Shown: positions 11,834-24,200 of the stretch, piece by piece | Position numbering within the stretch: position 1 is the stretch's first letter | Layout: each line of letters starts with the position of its first letter | NCBI GenBank assembly: GCA_001247695.2 | Contig: LGRX02024720.1 | Location: 1-64,000, forward strand | Reading direction: 5' to 3' | Origin: Cymbomonas tetramitiformis | Lineage: Eukaryota; Chlorophyta; Pyramimonadophyceae; Pyramimonadales; Pyramimonadaceae | Length of the DNA stretch: 64,000 bases | Notes under the pieces: model-generated | Told to the model about the DNA's origin: nothing | The model's input: only the letters and a program-made list of their open reading frames with translations | Database searches by the model: none | Translations under genes and position numbers: made by a program

Positions 11834-12291
11834 ATGCTTGCTGGCAGCGATGACAGTGGGGACAGGGATGATGCCGATGCCATTGATGACCATGGTGGCA
11901 TTGCCAATGGCGAGGTATCAACCGGACTGACATCATCAAGGGAGCTCACTGACCTCATCAAGGAAGATGACGATGAAGATGACGATATACTGACGATGAA
12001 GTGCCCTTCGATTGTTCGATATCAAGTCTGCAATCTCGTCTTCATCAGGGAATTTCAAAGGTACAAGAACGAAAGGCATACATATTGCAACCTATGGAAA
12101 GGGAATCTCCGCTCATCATAAGATCCTGTAAGCCCATCGAAATAGACAACCCGGAAGATTATCTGTTGGGTGACCCCTCAGCAGCTGAGTTGGCCGGTCA
12201 GGATTATCACTCTGGAAAGATGAAAAGAGGAACACATAGGACTTCGGTGACGAAGCTCACGAAGATGCTGACAATGTGGCCGCTCCTCTGA
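11834..12291 (+). pseudogene. Possible degraded acidic protein fragment, two overlapping frames
   Basis: One frame reads an acidic stretch (SDDSGDRDDADA, later KEDDDEDDDILT) and a second frame continues with EIDNPEDYLLGDPSAAELAG. Runs of aspartate followed by this kind of segment are common at the N-termini of transposon proteins. The change of frame near 12000-12120 would make this a remnant, or two exons. No family can be named. Confidence 0.3.
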
Positions 12292-12916
12292 GGAAAAGGG
12301 CACCAAGAGATTAAGCACGCTAAGAATGACCATCAAAGGACAAGTCGTATAGATTACTCCTGCGACATATGTGAATCTAGGCTGCATGCATTTGATGCAA
12401 TGACGAGGTGGCAGCATCTGCTCGATGAAAGAACTGGCGTTTTGCTGACGATGAGATGAAATCTAGAGCAGGACAGTTGCTTATAAGACCTGAGTATATA
12501 TGCATGCAAATTCAGGTTGAACCGTCTTACGGCGTAAGATCATATGTAAAAACGCGACGGATATCAGTCAAAATTATAAATAATTATAGCGTTAATATTG
12601 GGATTGCTTATATGCAGCCGCCCCGGAACGTGCAGGTGCAGAATTAGCATACCAATTTGTGTCGAAAGGGCATTCTGAAGGTTTGAGGTAGTCGAGGGCT
12701 TAGGTCCTCACACTCGTACTTTGGGGATTTGCGTGAATCCAATTTCTCGCAAAGATTTGGCATGCTACTTCTTTACATCATCTCCAGAGATGTACGAATG
12801 CAGCTGTTCCCATCGGTTTCTCGCAAAGCCCCAAGTAACGTTTGTTCAACAGCCCATATGGACGTACTGCCTGCGTTGGTTTGCGTATTTAGTAACTTAC
12901 ACGCGCCATCCCGGAT

Positions 12917-13148
12917 GTGCCGCGGGGCTCGAAGCGTGTGAACCAAATGACCAAATGAAACACAGATGCACACATACAACGTTGAAAATATGTTTCAGTC
13001 GTTGTTATTACTATTTCTTAGCGTTCCCTTCGGCAGGATACCGAAGGGAATGCCGTTTTGTGGATCCCGGTTCCCGCTTCCGCCACGCGAAGTGGGGACT
13101 CCGGGGTCTGCTTCCAGTCACCGAATCTGTGGTGGGATGCTTCCTAGC
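12917..13148. repeat. Dispersed repeat, copy 1 (inverted copy at 33508-33757)
   Basis: The segment shares tgaaacacagatgcacacat, ttgaaaatatgtttcag, a cccttcggcaggataccgaaggg palindrome, cgcttccgccacgcgaag and cttccagtcaccgaat with 33508-33757 in reverse orientation. Similarity is high but imperfect. No coding content is evident; an old non-autonomous element is likely. Confidence 0.75.
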
Positions 13149-14149
13149 GTTCAGAATACCATATTCAACATTATTCGCTTCTAATAGATCGCGAAGACTT
13201 GTCAATCTCTTCATTAATCTACCCTGCGCACTAGGTTTTCAAAGTGTAAAGCGCTTAAGAAGCGCGAACGGAAGCGGACAGATTCCAGAAAGATACCGGC
13301 GTGATTTCGATAACGGCTTAGATGTCTTTCCTATCTAATCCAACGGCTGTTTAGTATTCGTAAGCAATGCAAAATATAATTCGCATATGAGGAATCAAAC
13401 AGGAACCCATCGCGCTTTTCATTACACTCTTGATACGCCGTACGTCTGCTATTCAAGTCTGGGATAACGTTTCTAAGGATATGCTGTCCTGATTATCAGT
13501 CAATAGGGCTCTATATATACTGGGTGATCTTTACTGCAATAAATATATTGCTGTAAATTACCATTGTGTACCTCGAGCATGGCTAATATTGGCCCGGTTT
13601 AATGGGCGCATTTCCTTATTTAACAAATGGCATCGTTCAAAGAGTGGCGCACTTAGCGAGGCGCATGTATTGTTACGACTCTAGGATGATCACCCTCATT
13701 TCCAGCCCCATCCTGAGGGCACAATTAAAAGGAGCACTAACTTATTCTGTTATTTCATGGACATGTACCGAAGCGTCCTGAATTACTCCAGTTTCAATCA
13801 AATTCACGAGTCAACCCTCCCCTCACCCTTCACCTCCTTACGATATGTTTGACATACATTATTATTACAGAGGTAATACTTTTAGAATTCGGCCATCATT
13901 TGGCTACTTGAATTTTCACACAAAAATTTATGTAGAAAGTGCACTCCCAAATCTCCAAACATACAAAGTATATCAGGATAGTTATGCACGGTACTGCTAC
14001 GGAATTGCAACTCTGGAGTTCTCAAAATGGAGCAATATTCATTCCCGCGTTAAATTCAAGCATTGCACACAGGTCGTAGCCGTGGGAACCACCGTGATTT
14101 CTAAACAACTGGACTGCCGAGGCAAACTGCCAAAAAATTGGACTGAATT
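13149..14149. other. No supported gene; AT-rich
   Basis: Only short frames without motifs are present. The 108-residue + strand frame at 13845-14171 has no recognisable domain. I treat this as the 3' flank of the large - strand gene. Confidence 0.4.
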
Positions 14150-17100
14150 TCAGATCATAACGCGCGAATAAATTGAACTCCGGGAAGCGCCTCTTGGTGA
14201 AGATATCGATCTAGGAGAGCCTCTTGGTGATGCCATTGATCCAGGTCGAGGGGTGTATCCTTTGGGATGAGCATATTGTCCTCTCTTCACCTTGGCCTCA
14301 ACATCACGCAGAACGAACTGCAGATAGCTTGAAAGCTCAAACTGTACATAACCAACCCGCATGTTTTCACTCTTGAGTCCATATGTATCAATCCGCCGCT
14401 TGGCACGGCCCACTTCGACTAAATGAGGTCACGACTATTTTGCGCATAATTGTGTACGACAACATCACTAAGCAAATGCTTCTGGCAGGCGTGGATGGTG
14501 TTCCGCTTGGAAGCGCCTCAGTAACGTGCACACCTTCGATTCCATCGCCTTTAGTATCGCAATTGCGAGCATTGGGTTTATCTCTCGCACCACGAGTGCA
14601 ATCTGCGTCAGACGTCCTCCAAACCTCATCCCAAATCAGGCATCATCCTGCCTGCAACCCGAGCCCTATCATCCTGTAGACAACGCGGCTTGCCACCACC
14701 AAAAGTCGCAGCGAAGGCAGCAAGGGCAGGGAGGTTACTTGTGCAGGGCGCACCTGTGATGCTTCCAGCTTCTGCATCAAATACACGCTGGTGTTTATGG
14801 ACTGCACCTGCATTAGTACAGCGACACACTGCACAACCCCAGTGCCGCCACGTGTCAAGCGCAACCCCGATGCCGCCACGTGTCAAGCGCAACCCCCCAT
14901 AGGGCCTCGATGACACAAGGGGCCCCTTGATGACACGGGAGCCCGACAGCATGCATTCCAGCCCTGCTCAAGGGCACACCCCACTTTGATGCAAGGCTTC
15001 AAAGTATAAGCTCAGATCCCTGTGAGCAGAACTGAGGAGGGGTACCGGCCGACCCCTGCGAAGATGTGAATAACTCCCTGAGGCGTGACAGAGGGTACGA
15101 TACAGCATCACCTCGAAGGAATTGACTTCCAACTTGGACACCTCGCTCTGGAGCGGGCCGCACATTCACGGAGGCGGCGAGCGGTGCGCGTGGGGCGAGG
15201 GAATCAGGGCAGACGAGCGCAGGGTGTGGGTGGCAGGAGGAGCGTGAGAGGGTCCGTCACCCTTGGCTCTAGAGCTCCCAGCATTTCGCCCACATCCTGC
15301 CATATCCCAGGAGGCCCTCTCACTGCCGGGCTTCAGGATACACGGCCACGGGGCTCCTAGGGTCGTCTGTCGGTCACAGAGATGCCAAAAAAATGCCAAA
15401 AAGATGCCGGCGGTGCAGCAGCAAGCAGCCAAGTCTGGACCGCTGCGCTGCTCGGAGCAGGGGAGAAGGCGGGCGGCCGGGCACGGAGGCTGCCCGTTGC
15501 TGGTTACATGGCTGTACAAACATCGCACAACAACTGCCTGAAGGGGGGCGGACGGGGGACGCGCTGGTGCAGGCAACGGGGCACATAGCGGGCGCAGGGG
15601 GGTGGGAGAGAGAAGGGAGAAGGGAGAAGGCCGGGAGGGAAGCGGGCACACGGCGAGGAGCAGACCTCGTCTCTCAGAAGCTGCAAGATCTGCGCCACGT
15701 TGTTCGAGTGCATCCTCGACAATACCGACCCTCTCACCTGCGCCCAGGGCAGCAGACTCCACGCTGGGTCGAAGGACGCCCAGACGCCACCGTGGGCTGG
15801 CACGCGGGTGGCACGGTGAGATGCGCCAGCTCTCAGAGGCCGCGACTTCCCTTCGGGGAATGCGGGGGGCGCTTCGCGGTTGCAGGGGGGTGGAGAGAGG
15901 GGGCACCTGGATTGGGAGCGACTGCAGCTGTCCCAGGCACGTTCGGGGAGGCATTTGCTCCAGCCCTGTGGACCGTCAGCGCGTCATCCCCTCCCCGGCT
16001 CAGTCCCTGCTCTAACCAGCAGCGTTAACCAGCGGCGTGTGCTTGAGCCTCCCACCTTCCACTATGTCCTCTCGCCTTGCGCTGCCCCTTGTGAACGCGG
16101 CTTGGCGCAGCAGCACGGCGACCCTAGAGCCCTGGAGTGGCGCATGCCTCACAGAGCCGCGCGTCCCACCAATGGGGACTCTGTTTTAACCCTTCAGACT
16201 TTCCGGCCAGAAATTTTGTGAGTTCAAAATCCCAGATCCCTGTCCAGCGCACGCTGCGCTCCGCGCGGCCCAGCTCGCAGTTCGCAGCCTGAGGCATGCT
16301 TGCATTCGGGACGCGGTGCCTTTCAAAAGTGAGTTTGAGAATCACACGCGCACAGCATGTCAAGGCGCGAGCAGCTCGCAAAGGAGCGTCCCCTCGCCTC
16401 GCCTGAAACACCACGCCTGCAACTCCGACACTCGCCTCGACGGTGATCCGCACTGGTCGATGAGTGCAAGAGAGCGCGCGATGCACGCGGCGAGACCCGC
16501 GAGACGGAGATGGGGCCCTAATTCGTCGCAGACCAAGACGAGCAGGAAAGGGGGGGGGGCGGAAGGGGGTAGGGCCGAGCGAAGAACTGCAGAGCTACGC
16601 ACATTTGATGAATGCGTAGAGGTTCTTGACCGCTGCCGCCGCGCTTGGCGGCTGGATGTGGCGCAGCAGAACAATCACCTGCTGTGGGGTGATCGCTGCC
16701 CGCCCATGCCCGCCACGCATCGCCTCAGAGCCCTCTCCCAGCTACCCCTCCCAAATTCACCGGTGTGAGGCTGCAGTCTCTCGCCAGCAACCACATGGAC
16801 GGCTAAATCATGGCTTCCTCGTTCGGGCGGTCAATCCCCCCTGTTTAGTGCGCGGTCACATATCCCTGACTGCTACGTTCCAGGTAAGTCGATGGCGGTC
16901 GGGCTTCTGCGGGGACGACGTGGGGGGGCGGCTCACCTTCCATCACCCGGGAGGCTACTGTGACGGACGCCCTTCCCAGCTCATCCGCGCCCTTCGTCGG
17001 ATTGGACTCACACAATTTGCACAATTTAGCTTCTTCTGCGGTGTGACCCCGGCATCCCCCCTCCCCAGATGTCATCCACGACTGCATCACTGCAACTTGA

Positions 17101-20100
17101 ATCCGCCAAGACTCCAGCGCCGCCGACGCGCTCCAGCAAAACGCAGGGAGAAAACTGTAGGGGTGGCCGTTCAGAGGGCTACATGTTCGTCGCTGGTGGA
17201 GAGGAAAAGTCGACGGCTAGCAAGCAGGTTGACCATCTACAGCAATCAGCAGGCTGGACAGCAGTGGTGACAGGGACCACTCCGCCTTGCTCCATTCGGC
17301 ACTCGTATCGGCTGTGCACGGGCCCAGCCCCTGGCAGAAAGGGGTGCGGGCAGGCGGGCACCTTTCTCGCTTTGTAGGCGTCTCTCGTCGCCGCATTCTA
17401 GGGTTGGGGGGGATGGCGAGGTTGGCCGTGGCCGTGATTTCGGGCTTTGCATTTGGGAAGCGCCGAACACCGCCTTCACGGAGTACCGGCGATCCTTCCC
17501 CGGGAGCACCGTCTCCCCCGCCGCCGGGAGGTGCTCCGCTGCGAATGGTCCCCGGTCACCACATCACCAATCACGCGCAAGCCGCGAGCTCGGATGGATG
17601 GCCTGGATTGGGAGGGCGAACCCTAACGGCCGCAGGGATGTCTGCCTTCTTCCCAATTCGCTTGGTTCCTCCGGAGGCAGTGGCAGGGCAAGGGTGGAAG
17701 AGCACAGAGGGACAGGGATATAAGTACGCAATCAATGCACGGTGTAAGGCGAGGTGGCGCACGGGGCGCATGGGTAGCTGGGTACCTTTGGGAGGGACCA
17801 AGCGGCCTGTTAGTTCCGTCAGCACCAAACGCCCACCAAACCCCGCGCGTCATTCACGGACGCGTGACAGAGAGCCGCGCAGTCCAACAGAGTTTAGCGG
17901 GCGCACCAAGAGGTGGATGCGCATGCGGATGCCTGGAGGATGCTGCCAGGAAGTGGGCGTGTGGGCAGCGGACAATGGAGGGAAATAATGGCGGCACTGC
18001 GGCACTGGCGGTCTGCATCGAAAGGGCCGTAGGGGACGCCTCCCAAGTGCCTCAAAACAGGGATCCAACGCCACGAGGTGGGCGATAATTTGGGGCCAAA
18101 GTGGGCACAGGGTGATACGCCACGCACCAAGGTTCTGGGACGTGCCGAAGCCGACAGGTCGACCTATTGACACAGGCCCCGCCAGCTGGTGAACCCAGCG
18201 AACATTGCGAAGGCGGACTCGGCACAACCGCGCCGCACAGTCTCAGTTCGCTCCCCTATTAGGAGAAGCAATTCATGGATCGGGGAACGCACGTGGGGAA
18301 GGGCGGCGCTTGGGAGGGTCACCTGGCGATACAGCGCTCCTGGCCGGAGATTTACTAGGCGATGATCTGACGGGTGACCTGCTATGTGATGTCCGCGTGT
18401 GCGACGACGTGGAGGGTGAGATGTCGCCTGGAGGAGGGGGAAAGTGCGCGGAAGCCGGGAGAGACATTAGGCACCACAGCGTGCGAACCTGAGAAATAGC
18501 ACAATGATGCAGGTGCAGGGAACGCCGTTCGCGCGCAGCAGAGAATGACTCACCTTTACGACCATGAACCGGGCTCAGCCGCTCTGCACACCCCCAAGGC
18601 ACCCGCTCCTTCGGTACAACCAGGTCCTGACCCAGACAACCACGGGTCGGATGGCAGCGCGCGTTGCCGTGCATCCCGAGGCCTGACTACGACCCCTGTG
18701 GCACTGCGAAGCATGGCCTGCGACTGCCCCTCTACAATCTGAGCCTCCACCCGCCATTAGGGTGTCTGCGGCTACTCTCTCCCAGTGCTTCCCCCCATCT
18801 GCCCGCGGATCTTGCGCAGCAGCTCAGTGGGCCCGCAGGATGCCCGGGCAGCATGCATTAAAGCTCAGAGGCGCCCGGCACACTGCGCTCTCCGGCTCTC
18901 AAGGGCGGGTCCGCCACACTGCGCTCGCCGGCTCTCAAGGGCGGGTCCAGCACCCAATACACAACCCAGATTGCACTGCAGCCGATTGGTCCATCACCCG
19001 ACTGTCACCTTCCCGAACAGCTGTAAGTGGGCAGAGGTGACAGCACTGACTACCAGGCTCCGAGGATTCCAAAGTGCTGCACTACCCACCACCCCCGCAC
19101 CCATCCTACCCGCAGGCCGCCCAGCATCGTCCTGAGAGGACCGAACGTTCCAGTTTCCACACTCAAGCACCGGCACACGCTGAGGGCCATTCATCCGGAC
19201 TCTCCGGAGCTCCGCGTGCCCTGCACCGCGCCTCCCGGGGGAGTTCGCCACGCAAGGGCCGGGGCTTGCGCGTACTCTTCGACCCGCCCCCATTCCTGCC
19301 AGGGTCCTGTTGCGAGCTCTCGCCGAGCATCCTGACCGCCCGAGAGCCGCCTCCTACACCATCCTGCTGACGCACGACTTCCGGAGCATCCTGGAGTGGC
19401 TGCAAAGCGTCTGTAGCGCGCGCCTACTGTTGCGCTGCTGCTGGCGACCGAGATCCCGGCTAGCAGGCGGCCAGGGAGGGATCGAGGAGGCGAGCTCACC
19501 GGTCTGCGCGGAGCTGCCGAAGCCCTTGGGGTGCGGTTTCTGCTTCCCGGCGACTTCCTCTGGCGATAGCGGGCACTTGGGCTTGTTCAGCCTCTCCCAC
19601 ACAGTGCCCACCCACCCCTGGGTGAACCTGAACTTGCTTCTCTCCTTCTTGCCGGCTTGCGCGCTGCTCGTTTCCCTGCTGCCTCTATCACTGCTGCTGC
19701 CCGTCTCCGCGCTCCACCTCCCCGGGTCATGCTTCCCCGCCTTAACAACAGGCGGGGTGCGCGCCCTCGAGCCCGCCTCCGGCTCCGCCTGCTTCGCGTT
19801 CCTGGAATCCTTGCTCATCGCCAGCCGCTCCCACACCGGAGGTCGATTAGTCGTCTTCCCGATCAGTATTTTGCTTTTTTGTTTGAGCTTGTTCAGCTGT
19901 GTCCGAGTGTTTGATGCGTTGTAGGTTGCCCTTGGCGGTGGTGGCCCGGTGTCTTCCACTGCGATGCCCCAGTCGCCCCCCCCTCCGGTGTCATGTCCCC
20001 CTCCCCACCCCATGAGGTCCGAGGATCCCAGGCAGCAGTCCCAGCCCCTTGTGGCCACCAGGCAAATATTCACAAGAGCCGAGGAGAGGCGCGTCATGCC

Positions 20101-20915
20101 TCCGGAGGGTTGACAGGGATCTCGGGGGGCACCCTGAAATCTGATCATTGACCCCGGCCTCCCACTCCCCTGCGGACCTGCGTCACACGTCAGCACAAGA
20201 CCATCCCCCCCCCTTCTGCGCTCAGCACAAACCCTCGGCCCTGTCATTGTAGATGCGCCATGCTATACAGGCGCAGCTATATTGCGCCTGTATAGCATAA
20301 GTCAGAAGCTGCGCCATGCAGCACAGCGCCCCACAGGGCGGCCACACGAGTGAGAACCCCACAAAAAGCACGGACAAGAGGCGATACTCCCCCGTCTCCA
20401 ACCCTCGCATGGCGGCCACGTGGGACGTCATCAGTTGCTCCCTCGGCAGGCCAGGAGCTCCGCTGCCTCCCCGGCGCCACGTGGAAGCCATGCACGGTTG
20501 GCAACACCCGAGGTCGCCGTCGCGTCACCTTTGAAGCGGGACAGCAAGGAGCCGTCCACGTCATCCTCCTCGTCCTCGTCCTCAGGCATCATGTCCAGGT
20601 CCTGCATACCATGCCGCTCCATCCCGGGGGCCGCGCGCGCGTCCTCCTCCTCGCTCAGATCCTCCTCGCTTCTCTCGTCGCCGCTCTGATCGTACGCCAG
20701 CTCCACCACGGACTCCTCCTCGGTGTCGTAGAATGACGGCCGCTCCGGCATGCTGGAGATGCTGCGCGCCGACTCGAGGCCGCTGCGCGCCGACTCGAGC
20801 GGACTGCGCAGCCCCTCCAGTGGGCTCGCGTCCCAGTCCACCCCCGAGCCCAGCGCCACGATGGGCACAAGCGGCATGGGCCTTCGTATCGAGGGACTCC
20901 TCAGCTCTGGCACCA
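14150..20915 (-). CDS. C-terminal part of large repeat protein: linkers with W-E-R-L motifs plus further helical-repeat exons
   Basis: These - strand segments probably continue the gene at 21284-32763. Listed high to low: about 20529-20915, acidic/Ser-rich (ending DGSLLSRFK before gtgacg); about 19500-19920, Lys-rich with two W-E-R-L motifs (PPVWERLAMSKDS and GTVWERLNKPK); 18323-18427, Ser/Pro/Arg-rich (SPVRSSPSKSPARS); about 16603-16678, helical repeat (VIVLLRHIQPPSAAAAVKNL); 15666-15737, exactly 72 nt, phase 0 (LSRMHSNNVAQILQLL); 14534-14602, 69 nt, phase 0 (INPMLAIAILKAMESK before gtgtgc); and about 14150-14413, ending in an SPRGSPRS-type tail. The helical exons share the pattern of those at 21-26 kb. 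Exon joins in the linkers are unresolved, so a separate neighbouring gene is possible. Function is unknown; cytoplasmic scaffold is my inference. Confidence 0.55.
20261..20297. repeat. Perfect 15-bp inverted repeat with 7-base loop
   Basis: tgctatacaggcgca at 20261-20275 pairs exactly with tgcgcctgtatagca at 20283-20297. It is isolated in a linker/intron of the large - strand gene and has no downstream T-run, so there is no reason to call it a terminator. Confidence 0.85.
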
Positions 20916-21090
20916 CCTGCATTCGGTTACCACCCCCGAAGCTCTCTGGCACCACCTGCATTCGGTTTCCACCCCCTGAAGCTGGCACACGGGGAAGGCT
21001 CTGACACCACCTGCAATCGGCCACCACCCCTGAAGCTTGCACACGGGGAAGGCTCTGGCACCACCTGCATTCGGTTACCACCCCTCGTAC
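20907..21090. repeat. About 50-bp tandem repeat, 4-5 degenerate copies
   Basis: Units contain ctctggcaccacctgcattc, ggttaccacccctgaagct and gcacacggggaagg with partial deletions. The array is intronic between the acidic exon and the helical-repeat exon at 21284-21352. Confidence 0.8.
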
Positions 21091-21283
21091 GGGACACAGG
21101 GAAGGGGGCGCAAACGTGCGGCGCACGGATTCTACAAAGCACTGCATCGCACTCCGGACACAGCTGAGGACTACGGGCATAGGCATTGTTGGCCAAATGG
21201 GAGAGGGGACCCACGTCGCCGCTGTCACCGTCGGCCGCCACGTCACCGCCGTCAAAGGTATCCTCCTCCTTCTCCTCCCCCAC

Positions 21284-24200
21284 CAGGACGGGTATCTCTT
21301 GCATTAACGCAGTGATGGTCGCCCGCTTCCGTATGCCCATGCGGCTCAGAACCTTGCTAGCCTGCGGTGCCCCGACAGAGACCGCCCTCTACTCAGCCCT
21401 GCCCGAGCGCAGCCTCCCCCCACCGAGCGGAGGGCCCCCCTACACTCCCATCAGAGACGATCCCTGCAACCTCCCCAGGGGTGCGGCTCCGCGACGCGCA
21501 CACCAGGGCATTCCTTGGACCGGCACACGGCCGCGCCATCCACTGCGTGCAGGAACTGCGTTCCATGGGCTCTGCGCCCACAGGGCTGCGTAACACCGAA
21601 ATCTTTGAATACTGACCGCTGAGAGTGCTTTTGAGTTCGGCTCAAGGCTGGCTGCGAGTGCCCTCTGCGCTATGCCGGGTGCGGCGCCGAATGGAAGGTC
21701 CTGCGCCGCTTTTGCGCCCCACGTTTGGCGCTGCCCCTTCAGCCTCCCGCGAAGCAGAGAGGCCCCCCTCTCAGAGGCTTCACACCACCAAATCGACTGC
21801 GTGAGAGGCCCGTGGGTGGCATGCGCATAGCAGCGTCGTGGATGAGCAGCAGCACCTCAAAATGCACATACACCTCGAGCGGGTCTCGGCAATGCTTAGG
21901 AAAACATCTCGGCAATGCTTAGGGAAAAGACCAGATTCCCAGCAGTACCATGTGCGGTTGACGACGCAGCGTAGCTTATCTTCCCTTCTGAGCGGAAGGA
22001 CGAACAAGTGTGGAGGACCAGAGCTTTGTGGAAACCGCACCTTATCGTGGTGCAGGTTGTCACAGATCTCCGCCGCCTGTTGAGATTGAAGACCCGCCAC
22101 CATCTCCACGACCTGTGCAAGGATTGTCACAGCCGGCCCGCGCCGCACCCATGGCGATCTGCAATGCTGGTCTAAGGTAAGGTTGTCTCGAAAACAGGCC
22201 GCCCCACGAGCGCCTCGCCCACCTGCGCGCGGAGGGCGTTCCTGTCCTGGCGCGAGATCCCTTGTTGCGCCCGAGGGTGCTTAGAGCACACACCATCGCG
22301 TAACACCCCTGCAGTGAGCGAGGCAATGACCCCCTCTGTGCAGGCCACACCCTGCAGTGAGCGAGGCGATGACCCCCTCAGGCCACACCCTCCAATGAGC
22401 GGCGATGACCCCCTCTGTGCAGGCCACACCCTCCAATGAGCGGGCGATGACCCCCTCCCGTGCAGGCCACACCCTCCAATGAGGCGAGGCGATGACCCCC
22501 TCTGTGCAGGCCACACCCTCCAATGAGCGGCGATGACCCCCTCTGTGTGCAGGCCACACCCTCCAATGGCGGCGATGACCCCTCTGTGCAGGCCACACCT
22601 CCAATGAGCGGGCGATGACCCCCTCTGTGCAGGCCACACCCTCCACTGATGAGTTCCAATGAGTGCAGCGATGAGCCCCTCTGTGCAGGCCACACCCTCC
22701 ACTGAGCGAGGCGATGACCCCCTCTGTGCAGGCCACACCCTCCAATGAGTGCAGCGATGACCCCCTCTGTGCAGGCCACACCCTCCACTGAGCGGCGATG
22801 ACCCTCTGTGCAGGCCACACCCTCCAATGAGCGAGGCGATGACCCCCTCTGCAGGCCACACCTCCACTGAGCGAGGCGATGACCCCTCTGTGCAGGCCAC
22901 ACCTCCAATGAGTGCAGCGATGAGCCCCTCTGTGCAGGCCACACCCTCCACTGAGCGGGCGATGACCCCCTCCGTGCAGGCCACACCCTCCAATGAGCGA
23001 GGCGATGACCCCCTCCGTGCTCCAATGAGTGCAGCGATGAGCCCCTCTGTGCAGGCCACACCCGTAGCACAAGGCGTGCTCGTGCATGGTGCAGAGCAAA
23101 GCACGCGACCAGTTTTGCATCCTCCGCTGCATGAGCGTATCTGAGATGCTGAAGCCAGCTGCCACCCAGCACGCCGCCGCTCTTGCCCAAGTGACAAGTG
23201 CGGGCAGGGGGGCCCATGCCCGGCGCGGGGGGCACAGTAACTCGCACACGTGCGCAGTGTGAAGGGGGGCATACGCGCTCATCCTCGGTACAGGCCAGGA
23301 AGGCAGCCGACTTTTCTACGTCCATGTATCCGATGATCTCGATCGCCTGCGTCACAACCTCGCATGAGTCGCGCAGCGCTGATAGGAGCGTTGCTGGTGT
23401 CGTGCCCCAGCAGGCATCCATCAACCACAGCGCCACCAAGGCTGCTTGCCCCGCCGCCCGCATAAGCACGCACAGGCAGGTGACACAGCACGGCGGCGAT
23501 ACCACAATCGCCAGGACCGAATGAATGTCGAAAAAGCGTCATGGACAGAGCTGTGGCTCCTGGCAGTCCCCAGTCCAGGTCCACTTTGGTACTGTGGCTG
23601 GAAGCGACATGTGTCGTACTGTCCCGGCGGCCACAGCGGTCACGGCTTGTGCTCCAAGACCACTAAAATTCTAACTCGTTCATTCATATCAAAACCATGG
23701 CAGTGCATCCCCCACATCACCCAAAGTGAGGCACAACCCCCCCCGACATGCCCTGCGCCACGTGCCGAGATGCGAGCTCCGTGGACGAGCCCGGCGCTTC
23801 GCATTGAGCCACAGTTCGTGTGGTCCAAAGTGCATGGCGTACGGCGCGGTTCGCCTTTTTGCAGCTTCCTGTCGTGACATCTCTGGCAGGCGGCATGCGG
23901 GCGGCACGTGGGTGGCAGACGCAGCTGCGGGGGGGCGCGGGTCACCGTGCTCGCGGGAAAGATGGCCAGCACTTCCGCCGCTTTATCCATCTCCAACTCA
24001 GCAATCACATCGGACGCCTGATGAGCGCCCCACCCGCCATGCCAACGCTGCATTCCTCATCACCGATCGATCCACGTCACTCGACTGTCGACGTTCTTGC
24101 GGAGGCAGCACCTCTCATGGCAACGCATTCTGGCGGGAACGGCTAGTGTCTCGGCGCAACCTCTCCTGCCCAAGCCTTGCCATCACGCCTCGTCCCTCCG

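Noticed and set aside
22172..23505. Three overlapping - strand frames of 333-375 residues
   Set aside because: They are translations of the 40-bp intron minisatellite. Only the short segments at 23275-23346 and 22041-22112 behave as exons.
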